A DNA stretch of 6,369 bases from an uncultured Lachnospiraceae bacterium. Its GTDB lineage: Bacteria; Bacillota; Clostridia; Lachnospirales; Lachnospiraceae. Below the pieces are notes generated by a model. That model did not search any database and had not been told where the DNA came from. It saw nothing but the letters and a program-made list of their open reading frames with translations. Both the position numbers and the translations under genes were made by a program. Every line of letters begins with the position of its first letter. The first letter of the stretch is position 1. The stretch is taken from assembly GCA_910577115.1 (NCBI GenBank), contig CAJTMC010000098.1, forward strand, positions 1-6,369, in the 5' to 3' direction. Below, one piece after another: positions 1 to 5,075 of this stretch.

Positions 1-748
1 GGTTCTGTTTTTATACTTGCAAAACCCAAAGATATCCACTGTCCCGTTCCCGCGCTCCTGCGCCTGTTTCAGAAGGGATACCAGTGATATTTTTTCATTG
101 TCTTCATTATACAGGCAGAAGTTTTTGGGTGTGATACGCACGATTACATCAGCCTGCCGGTCCTGTGCATAAATATAATTTTGTGCTGTCCCGTATCCTG
201 CATCAGCCATAACGAGGTCTCCTTTTTTAGCTGAAAATGAGAAAGAGCTTCTGCCGTATGATGGTCTGTGACTTTTATCTGCATTACCCTGTTCCGGTTA
301 AGACTGTAGCACAGATGTATCCGTTCCTGATTCTGAAGTATCCCTGTCTGGCGCACAATGGAGGCATCAACAAGAAGCACATTTTTTATACCTGCCGGCA
401 TACTGTCCGGAATATTCCGGAAAAGACCGGAGAGCATTATATGGAGAATCTCCTGCAGAAACGGCACCGATTTGGAAAAGCGCTTTCTCCATGCAGTATC
501 AGAAACACTGGAGATCCCAAGTGCATGTGCGGCACACGCCAGGATACGGAAAGAACAGTCAGAACATGCATAGATAAAAAATATTTTTAACAGGTCCCAT
601 GCGGAGCGGATGCCTCTTTTACGCTGAAGTATATCTGTCTGTGCTGCCAGTTCATCAGTATTTTGCGGAAGATGTGGAAAAATTTTATTGTCCCAAAGGT
701 TTAAATGTTCTTGAAGGATACCATCAAATTGTTTTGTAATTTCATCAT
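1..748 (-). pseudogene. Element A IS4-family DDE transposase, frameshifted and truncated by window edge
   Basis: Read on the minus strand, the gene encodes an N-terminal transposase region (QRKRGIRSAWDLLK...SDTAWRKRF), then the first catalytic Asp in VLLVDAS (codon at 366-368) and the second in ADAGYG (codon at 202-204). The YREK/Glu region would lie off the left edge. Two single-base frame breaks are needed. One is near 732-735, just after a possible ATG-ATG start at 748 preceded by AAAGAGAG. The other is at the run of six T at 223-228. Upstream of the second break the frame ends at a stop at 144-146; downstream the conserved frame (KKGDLVMADAGYG, ITPKNFCLY) runs to base 1. On the coding strand the second break reads A-AAA-AAG in phase, a classic -1 slippage heptamer, so programmed frameshifting is a less likely alternative to a lost A. 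The start is uncertain because the conserved frame has no ATG between the upstream TAG and the conserved region. Confidence 0.8.
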
Positions 749-826
749 AACTCTCTTTTCTGTGAAAATTTGTTTGGCAGAACTATTTTACACGAAAAGA
801 ACGAGTTATGGTGATTTTTAATTATT

Positions 827-846
827 TGCTTAAGTTCGCGCATATG
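827..846 (-). repeat. Right terminal inverted repeat of element A
   Basis: Reading inward on the minus strand this is CATATGCGCGAACTTAAGCA. It shares 13 of its first 16 bases with the end of element B (CATATGCACTAACTTT). The partner repeat of A is outside the window, so its length cannot be confirmed. Confidence 0.65.
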
Positions 847-872
847 GGGCAACACCCCATATGCACTAACTT
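832..872. repeat. Hairpin formed by facing IS ends
   Basis: GCATATGGGG (840-849) and CCCCATATGC (855-864) pair perfectly around a 5-nt loop. AAGTT (832-836) and AACTT (868-872) continue the stem after a short imperfect stretch. It arises because the related ends of A and B point away from each other across a palindromic target. The following TTTGTT is a poor T-tract, so I do not call it a terminator. Confidence 0.7.
847..857. repeat. 11-bp target duplication GGGCAACACCC shared by elements A and B
   Basis: This GGG-N5-CCC sequence is the only DNA between the outer ends of A (846) and B (858). Eleven bases is within the 10-12 bp duplication size usual for IS231-type elements. It matches the sequence beyond B's other end (3792-3802, GGGTAAGACCG) at 8 of 11 positions, so it is the left copy of B's duplication. 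By position it should also be a copy for A. Confidence 0.7.
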
Positions 873-873
873 T
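858..873 (+). repeat. Left terminal inverted repeat of element B
   Basis: CATATGCACTAACTTT; inverted partner at 3776-3791 with one mismatch (the fifth base). Confidence 0.8.
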
Positions 874-897
874 GTTACTGTAAATCCATAAAATTCA

Positions 898-906
898 TGT
901 TATAAT
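898..906 (+). promoter_or_regulatory. Extended -10 promoter candidate of element B transposase
   Basis: TGTTATAAT is an exact TGnTATAAT extended -10 motif. No good -35 hexamer is found 16-18 bp upstream; TTGTTA at 872-877 is too far. Transcription would begin near 913, inside the presumed ribosome binding site (AAAGAGG, 908-914), so the transcript leader would be very short. That would fit low transposase expression, but this is inference. Confidence 0.45.
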
Positions 907-1660
907 CAAAGAGGGTGAATTTTATGGATACAAATGATTTAGTAAAACTACTGCCATCAGGCTATGAACAGGCATGCTTTGAGAAAAAAGCGATTAGCCA
1001 GTTTGCTTTGATAAGCGGCATCGGCAAAATAAGCGATGTCGGTTTTATGAAAAGGTTTGTAAAATGTAAGGACTGGATTATCCAGCTTACACAGCATATT
1101 CTGCCGAATCCAGTCATTGAGTATAAGAAACCCGAATGGCTGAAGCCTTACCGGGTTCTCGCCATTGATGCGTCAGACATTGTAGAAAAAGGTGCCGTAA
1201 AAAAACTGTGGCGTCTGCATTACGCGGTGAATATATTTTCCTTAACCTACAGCCGGTTCAAAATAACCGGACAGTCCACCGGAGAAAGCCTTAAAAACTA
1301 TACGCTCGCCAAAGGATGCCTCGTCATAGCTGACCGCGCATATGGGACGATAAAAAGCATAGAGCACTGTCTGACATCAGGGGGAGATTTTATTGTCCAG
1401 ATCAAAAATAAAGCTTTCAATATTTATGACGCCGACGGCAGGAAGCTGGTTTTTGCTGACTGGCTGAGTACGGTTGGAGAAACAGCAGAGGAATGAAACG
1501 CATATGTCAGGAACAGTGAAAAAAAGCCGGTACCATTAAGGATCTGCTCCTGTAAAAAAAACAAAAGAGGAAATCGCTGCCGAAAAGAAGCGCATCAAAA
1601 AGTTGGAAAACAGATGAAGCTGAGTGATGAAACAGTATTCACGCACAACTATATGTTTGT

Positions 1661-1669
1661 GATCACTTC
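1661..1669. repeat. Left target duplication of element C (GATCACTTC)
   Basis: Perfect 9-bp match to 3380-3388, each copy directly abutting an end of element C. Confidence 0.93.
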
Positions 1670-1687
1670 CAATGTCATTTAGTTAAG
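1670..1687 (+). repeat. Left terminal inverted repeat of element C
   Basis: CAATGTCATTTAGTTAAG; differs from its partner (3362-3379) only at base nine. Confidence 0.93.
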
Positions 1688-1811
1688 AACTCTGAAAACT
1701 GAAAAAACGCTCTAAATATATTAATAAAGTATCGTTCGGAAGTGAATCCTGGAACATACGATGAGAATAATGCCATTTGCTGAGCAGTGCTTTTATTTTA
1801 TTGCATGGCAA

Positions 1812-1835
1812 ATAAACAGGTAGGAAAACTACCTG
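1812..1835 (-). terminator. Terminator of element C transposase
   Basis: On the minus strand CAGGTAG-TTTTC-CTACCTG forms a perfect 7-bp stem followed by TTTATT. It lies 26 bases past the transposase stop codon. The stem is short and only moderately GC-rich, so efficiency is uncertain. Confidence 0.6.
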
Positions 1836-1860
1836 CCATCCGGTATAATGATTCTGTCAG

Positions 1861-3186
1861 TCAAAATCGGTATGTAAAGCTGACTGGTACCTGGAACCTT
1901 TGCTGGCGGGCAAAGTTCCTGTCAGGCCTGACAGGAAGCGTGTGTTTTCTTATCAGGCCTTCCACATCAGGTGGTTCTTCGCCGGAATGCAGCCGCAGAA
2001 AATGGCGGCAGGTCTTAAAGGCGATCGAAAAATCAACCTGATGGATATGCTTTCGTTTCTGTTTCTCAAATGTAACCTGGCCTGTTATGTAAGAGCAGAA
2101 ATTAAAAAGTATGATCCGGGCCCATATCTCATGGGTTATCATCTGCCTGCTTTTTGAGTGGAAATTCACGGCAGCTATTGCATGTTTCAGTGTGCAGAAA
2201 GAGGTTTCAATGCCCCATCTGAGGTGGTATATTTCCCTGATTTCTTCCGAACAGAATTCGTTTTCGGGAAGGTTTGTTATGATGTTCTCATATGTGCCGT
2301 TGCCGATGGGGAAACGCAGGACACGGAGGGATATTTCGTATTCTGCATATCCTTCATCCCGGAAATAGTCGAAAGCCACCTTTTTGCAGATGTGCCGGTA
2401 CCGGTCTGCTAATTCGGGATGCAGGTATTTCTTTTTTGAATGGCTTCTGGTAAGATACCTTGTCACTCTGATGTCAAAAATCTCTTCTTTTGGGAGGTCG
2501 CATCCAAGGAGCCGCTTCATTTTTGTATCAGTTGCACGTATCACAAAAAAGGAATTGTTCTCAATAGCGTGCGCAAAGACATTGTACGCATGGAACCCCC
2601 TGTCGGCAATGAATACAGGAACTGTCCCGCTGGAGGGGGCATGCCTGTCGATCAGCTCATATAATGCGGCAAATTCATTTCTTTTTCGAATGGGCTGGAT
2701 GACTGCGTCAGTATAGACCTTATTCAGCAGGTCATACAAAGGAACGAGGTACATCTGGTTATAGCCTTTCTTAGAGCGGCCGCTGGGGGCATAATAGCTT
2801 TCTGTGTCCTTTGGATTTCTGGTAAAAGTAAATCCTGACCCGTCACATGCGAGGAGTTGGTATCTGCCTTTTAGCAGGAATTTCGGTATAAAGTGATCAT
2901 TGAAGTTATAAAAAAGTTTTTGGAAGACATCATCAGAAAGTTTAGCGCGCTGCTGGTAAAATGCGGAAAGTGACGGTGTCCCGGCGTCAAAGTTAAAGTA
3001 TTTAAGCAATTCATGGTTGACGGAGCCGCTTTCCATGGAAATCTGGAAATGGAGAAGCGTGTCGAAAGTAATTTTTCTGTCACGTGTAAAATCAATTTCG
3101 GGACGTTTGCAGAAATCCTCACGGTGACGGTTCATTTTTTCAATTTCAGACAACAAGATATGTTTGATTTTTTCAGGGTTGGTCAT
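1861..3186 (-). CDS. IS4-family DDE transposase of element C, intact, 441 aa
   Basis: The enzyme would catalyse cut-and-paste movement of element C. It shows the complete IS4-type catalytic set: first Asp in LLACDGSGF (D115), second Asp in VFIADRGF (D195), and a YREK motif (Y320, R323, E327, K334 in YHLRWGIETSFCTLK) with exact Y-2-R-3-E-6-K spacing. About 120 residues separate D195 and E327, leaving room for the beta-strand insertion typical of the family. The length is normal for IS4-family proteins. ATG 3186 is chosen because AAAGGAGG (3193-3200) lies six bases upstream. No frameshift or in-frame stop is seen. The protein is clearly different from those of A and B, whose Asp motifs are VDAS/IDAS and ADAGYG/ADRAYG, so it belongs to another IS4 subgroup. 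The gene lies opposite to, and inside, element B's transposase. Confidence 0.95.
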   Translation of the reverse strand: MTNPEKIKHILLSEIEKMNRHREDFCKRPEIDFTRDRKITFDTLLHFQISMESGSVNHELLKYFNFDAGTPSLSAFYQQRAKLSDDVFQKLFYNFNDHFIPKFLLKGRYQLLACDGSGFTFTRNPKDTESYYAPSGRSKKGYNQMYLVPLYDLLNKVYTDAVIQPIRKRNEFAALYELIDRHAPSSGTVPVFIADRGFHAYNVFAHAIENNSFFVIRATDTKMKRLLGCDLPKEEIFDIRVTRYLTRSHSKKKYLHPELADRYRHICKKVAFDYFRDEGYAEYEISLRVLRFPIGNGTYENIITNLPENEFCSEEIREIYHLRWGIETSFCTLKHAIAAVNFHSKSRQMITHEIWARIILFNFCSYITGQVTFEKQKRKHIHQVDFSIAFKTCRHFLRLHSGEEPPDVEGLIRKHTLPVRPDRNFARQQRFQVPVSFTYRF

Positions 3187-3231
3187 AGTGTGCCTCCTTT
3201 GATCAAAAGTGGTAATATCCTCTGACTAAAG

Positions 3232-3276
3232 GGCCGCCCTTGTTACCTTAAAAATCAATCAGTAACGAGGGCGGCC
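3232..3276. repeat. Long GC-rich hairpin between element C transposase and its end
   Basis: Arms GGCCGCCCTTGTTAC (3232-3246) and GTAACGAGGGCGGCC (3262-3276) pair at 14 of 15 positions around a 15-nt AT-rich loop. It lies 46 bp upstream of the transposase start. Neither side has a proper T-tract. In several IS elements such structures limit transposase expression from outside transcription; that role here is inference. Confidence 0.8.
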
Positions 3277-3299
3277 GCACACTTTGGTCTCTGTGTCAA

Positions 3300-3310
3300 C
3301 CCCTTCGGGG
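3300..3310. repeat. Small CCCC-TTC-GGGG hairpin
   Basis: A compact stem able to form a UUCG tetraloop, followed on the plus strand by AAATTTTT. It may be a weak terminator for plus-strand transcripts leaving element C. Evidence is limited to the sequence shape. Confidence 0.4.
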
Positions 3311-3361
3311 AAATTTTTGAAGAATTTTGAGTTAGACCCTATTCAGGAACTAACCCGGCAG

Positions 3362-3379
3362 CTTAACTAACTGACATTG
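3362..3379 (-). repeat. Right terminal inverted repeat of element C
   Basis: Read inward on the minus strand it is CAATGTCAGTTAGTTAAG, 17 of 18 identical to the left repeat. Confidence 0.93.
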
Positions 3380-3388
3380 GATCACTTC
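3380..3388. repeat. Right target duplication of element C (GATCACTTC)
   Basis: Perfect copy of 1661-1669. Its codons continue element B's transposase (ATC-ACT-TCA = ITS, then LPSEIF). Confidence 0.93.
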
Positions 3389-3775
3389 ACTGCCATCGGA
3401 AATATTCGCGGCGGAAATTCTTTCCTGTTACCGTCTGCGCCGGCATGTGGAACTTGTATTTAAAAGACTAAAGTCGCTGCTTCAATTAGACAGTATCCCA
3501 ACAAAGACAGAAGAAGCCGGGGAAGTCTGGATTAATGGGAAAATCCTGCTGTCGCTTCTGACTGAAAAATATCTTGGGGATATTGATTTTTCCCCCTCTT
3601 GGAACATCCGCAGGGAACTGGAGCATATGGAGGGAGACGAAACTTGTATCCTTTATAATTTTTATGATGATACTGCCAAACATCCAGACAGTGTCTTTTG
3701 ATATTTTGGAACTGGTAAAGATGTCGTTTATTGAGAAGCGAAAAAATGTCCGTCAGCAGCTTCTATGTTTTTTGT

Positions 3776-3791
3776 AAAGTTAGTGCGTATG
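3776..3791 (-). repeat. Right terminal inverted repeat of element B
   Basis: Inverted partner of 858-873 with 15 of 16 matches. The stop of B's transposase (3775-3777) overlaps its inner edge. Confidence 0.78.
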
Positions 3792-3802
3792 GGGTAAGAC
3801 CG
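3792..3802. repeat. Right target duplication of element B (GGGTAAGACCG)
   Basis: Eleven bases directly outside B's right end, 8 of 11 matching GGGCAACACCC at 847-857. The mismatches fit an old insertion. Confidence 0.6.
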
Positions 3803-4105
3803 GACGCTCCGAAACGCCGGATCACGCTCAGCCAGACGGAATTTATCCGCCGTTACCAGATGCATGTGCTGCCTTCCAGGTTCCTGAAAATCCGTTATTA
3901 TGGCTTTCTGAACAACTGGATGAAAACACAAAATTTAAAAGTAATCTTTAAACTTCAGGGGGTACAGCGGTTCTGGCAGCGTTATGCCGGCATAGGCATG
4001 GCGGAACTGCTCAAAGCCATATGGGATTTTGATACCTGCATCTGTCCTGAATGCGGCTGTGCTTCCATGAAGCAGCTTGGAAGGATGTATGCGGCTCCCG
4101 AATAA
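3792..4105 (+). pseudogene. IS91-like (Y2) transposase, C-terminal fragment
   Basis: The frame encodes RITLSQTEFIRRYQMHVLPSRFLKIRYYGFL, then about 60 residues ending in CPECGCASMKQLGRMYAAPE and a TAA at 4103-4105. The EFIRR..MHVLP..F.KIR.YG block is characteristic of the C-terminal part of IS91-family rolling-circle transposases (Y2_Tnp domain). The N-terminal zinc finger, the HUH motif and the catalytic tyrosines should lie upstream and are missing, because element B interrupts the gene at 3791. The open frame extends back through B's right end to a TTG at 3731, but that part is IS-derived and not native. The late CPECG may be a remnant zinc-binding knuckle. It cannot be catalytic. Family assignment rests on motif recognition without a search. 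Confidence 0.75.
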
Positions 4106-4442
4106 AACAGGGCTTTTTCATACCGTTTTTTCAAGGCCTCCCCCTGGAAGGTCTGTGAAGCATACCCTGAAATACGAATGCCAGATAACACAGACCTCCT
4201 TTCAAAGCTTTTTTCGTACAATTTTCCGGTTTCGGGCTTTCGGGAAAAGATACTATCCCCGTATAGGTACTGGCCATCCGTCCGCGAATTGGTACAATTG
4301 GAAAGAATTATACCATTGGATATACTCTGGAACGGGTGCTGTCCATGAGCCGTTCTGGCATCAGCACTTTCTGCCACCGAGAGTCAAATTACAACAGATA
4401 ACCCTGTTTGAATACTTTAAAATGGCTGATTGCGCGACATGA
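4106..4442. other. Gene-free stretch after the IS91-like fragment
   Basis: Open frames here on both strands lack recognisable motifs, and the plus-strand one has no sensible ribosome binding site. Two inverted repeats are present. AGGTCTGTG (4149-4157) pairs perfectly with CACAGACCT (4189-4197) over a 31-nt loop. TGGTACAATT (4290-4299) pairs with AATTATACCA (4306-4315) with one mismatch over a 6-nt loop. The composition still resembles the transposon region, so this may be the 3' non-coding tail of the IS91-like element. No terminus could be identified. Confidence 0.5.
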
Positions 4443-4506
4443 GGACATAAAAAATGGGGAAACTAAAAAATATAACAATTTCACAGTTATACTATATCAT
4501 ATTAAT

Positions 4507-4526
4507 GAAATTTATTTTTCATTTTT
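4507..4526 (+). repeat. Direct repeat, copy 1 (20 bp)
   Basis: GAAATTTATTTTTCATTTTT is repeated exactly at 4870-4889. A looser version, with ACTTTTCATTTTTAC, occurs just before the HTH ribosome binding site (about 5046-5060). Low complexity lowers its significance. Confidence 0.55.
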
Positions 4527-4732
4527 ATCATTTTTTGTTGCAATTTAATATATTTAATTGCATTTTAGGATAAGATTACGTATGCTTTTTACCGTTATTT
4601 TTTCATATCTTAGATTTTATTTATCTTTTCTCTACTTTTTAATATATTTTCTGATTATCTGAATCAGTCATTTTTAACTATTTTTTTAATCTATATATCG
4701 ATTATCTTAATTCAATAAGTGTGGTCAATTAT

Positions 4733-4762
4733 ATTTTAATATTTCCATGTAAATATTAAAAT
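4733..4762. repeat. Perfect 12-bp inverted repeat
   Basis: ATTTTAATATTT (4733-4744) and AAATATTAAAAT (4751-4762) are perfect complements around the loop CCATGT. It lacks G/C in the stem, so it is more likely a protein-binding site or chance structure than a terminator. Confidence 0.6.
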
Positions 4763-4869
4763 TTCTATATTTTTTTGACTTATATATTTGAAATAACTTT
4801 TTATATATTATAATTTTATTTTTTGTAGCTTTCATATTTCTGTTTTTTGAAACTTTTTTTGGTATTTTT

Positions 4870-4889
4870 GAAATTTATTTTTCATTTTT
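4870..4889 (+). repeat. Direct repeat, copy 2 (20 bp)
   Basis: Exact second copy of 4507-4526, 363 bp downstream in the same orientation. Confidence 0.55.
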
Positions 4890-4912
4890 TCCACTTTTTC
4901 ACAATTAATTAT

Positions 4913-4925
4913 TGATAACTTATCA
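4913..4925. promoter_or_regulatory. Palindrome TGATAACTTATCA, possible operator
   Basis: A 13-bp palindrome with a single central base, about 50 bp upstream of the -35 of the HTH gene's promoter. Short palindromes like this can bind XRE-type dimers, but no second copy was found, so the role is speculative. Confidence 0.3.
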
Positions 4926-4949
4926 CTTTTTAAATTCTATCGATTCATT

Positions 4950-4958
4950 TTATCCACA
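4950..4958 (+). other. DnaA-box consensus sequence TTATCCACA
   Basis: It matches the TTATNCACA consensus exactly. Weaker neighbours on the same strand are TTTTTCACA (4895-4903, one mismatch) and TTTTCCACT (4887-4895, two mismatches). The AT-rich setting suits an origin, but one perfect box is not sufficient evidence. Confidence 0.35.
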
Positions 4959-4974
4959 TTTTAGTAGAATTTTG

Positions 4975-5001
4975 TTGACTTTTGTATTTTACTTATATAA
5001 T
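4975..5001 (+). promoter_or_regulatory. Promoter candidate of the HTH gene
   Basis: TTGACT (4975-4980) and TATAAT (4996-5001) are near-consensus and consensus sigma-A hexamers, but 15 bp apart, slightly short of the usual 17. Transcription would start near 5008, giving a leader of about 68 nt with a strong ribosome binding site. Other TATAAT-like words are expected by chance in such AT-rich DNA. Confidence 0.5.
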
Positions 5002-5075
5002 AATAATTGTATCCGAAAAAATAATCAATTTTTTTTGAAAATTATACTTTTCATTTTTACAGAAGGAGATTTTAC

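Larger units (their letters stand above)
1..846 (-). mobile_element. Element A: IS4-family (IS231-like) insertion sequence, partial
   Basis: Only the transposase-proximal end lies in the window; the other end is off the left edge. The boundary at 846 is set by an end sequence that reads, on the minus strand, CATATGCGCGAACTTAAG. This resembles the CAT...AACTTAAG ends of IS231-type elements as I recall them. Immediately outside is GGGCAACACCC, which fits the GGG-N5-CCC target preference reported for IS231A. The element carries a decayed DDE transposase gene on the minus strand. Boundary and family are supported by sequence; the IS231 subgroup is from memory. Confidence 0.72.
1670..3379 (-). mobile_element. 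Element C: complete IS4-family insertion sequence (1710 bp)
   Basis: The ends are CAATGTCATTTAGTTAAG (1670-1687) and, read inward from 3379, CAATGTCAGTTAGTTAAG: 17 of 18 identical. They are flanked by a perfect 9-bp duplication. The element interrupts element B's transposase between the second Asp and the Glu, and removing it with one duplication copy rejoins the protein in frame. It contains one intact minus-strand transposase with a strong ribosome binding site, a terminator-like hairpin after the gene and a long hairpin between the gene and the end. The intact gene and perfect duplication make it the youngest insertion here. I cannot assign a named IS. Confidence 0.94.
924..3777 (+). pseudogene. 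Element B IS4-family DDE transposase, multiply broken and split by element C
   Basis: The likely start is ATG 924, nine bases after GAGG; an in-frame GTG at 915 is the alternative. The first catalytic Asp is in LAIDAS (residue 82 from ATG 924) and the second in IADRAYG (residue 137). The YREK signature (YRLRRHVELVFKRLK, codons 3429-3473) carries the catalytic Glu. Lesions: an apparent in-frame loss of roughly 25-30 residues near the N-terminus relative to element A's protein; a TGA ending the first frame at 1494-1496; an extra A in the A8 run at 1554-1561; a frameshift near 1610; element C inserted at 1669/1670; and a frameshift near 3615. Rejoining 1669 to 3389 restores FVITS-LPSEIF in phase. 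After the last shift the frame reads SIWRETKLV...EKRKNVRQQLLCFL and stops at 3777, just inside the right repeat. It cannot make functional transposase. The residues named are visible; the family is known from the YREK motif. Confidence 0.85.
858..3791 (+). mobile_element. Element B: IS4-family insertion sequence, decayed and interrupted by element C
   Basis: The ends are CATATGCACTAACTTT at 858-873 and, reading inward from 3791 on the minus strand, CATACGCACTAACTTT: 15 of 16 match. The flanking 11-mers (847-857 and 3792-3802) agree at 8 of 11 positions. The span is 2934 bp; removing element C and one 9-bp duplication leaves 1215 bp, a plausible size for a slightly deleted IS4-family element. 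The single plus-strand transposase gene fills it from just inside the left end to just inside the right end. It sits within the reading frame of an IS91-like transposase. Confidence 0.82.
4443..5075. other. Extremely AT-rich intergenic region upstream of the HTH gene
   Basis: The composition drops sharply at about 4443 and remains very AT-rich to the HTH start codon. No credible gene is present. It contains a 20-bp exact direct repeat, a 12-bp-arm inverted repeat, a DnaA-box consensus sequence, a small palindrome and a promoter, listed separately. Its function is unknown; options include an origin or partition region, or simply AT-rich acquired DNA. Confidence 0.7.

Noticed and set aside
237..590. 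Plus-strand open frames opposite element A's transposase
   Set aside because: They are antisense to clearly conserved DDE transposase sequence.
1787..2716. Several plus-strand open frames inside element C
   Set aside because: They are antisense shadows of the intact 441-aa transposase.
3294..3299. Minus-strand TTGACA, a consensus -35 upstream of element C's transposase
   Set aside because: At 17 bp spacing the -10 position reads GGCCGC, part of the hairpin arm, so no promoter is supported.
4193..4203. ACCTCCTTTC, identical to the 3' tail of 16S rRNA
   Set aside because: There is no other rRNA similarity around it; it is a short chance match or the complement of a ribosome-binding-like motif.
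3982..4377. Minus-strand open frame with an AAAGGAGG-like motif at 4195-4202
   Set aside because: It runs antisense through the conserved IS91-like coding region, the motif lies inside the frame rather than before its start, and no motif is recognisable.
4077..4442. Plus-strand open frame of about 120 codons
   Set aside because: It overlaps the IS91-like fragment in another frame and shows no recognisable motif or ribosome binding site.
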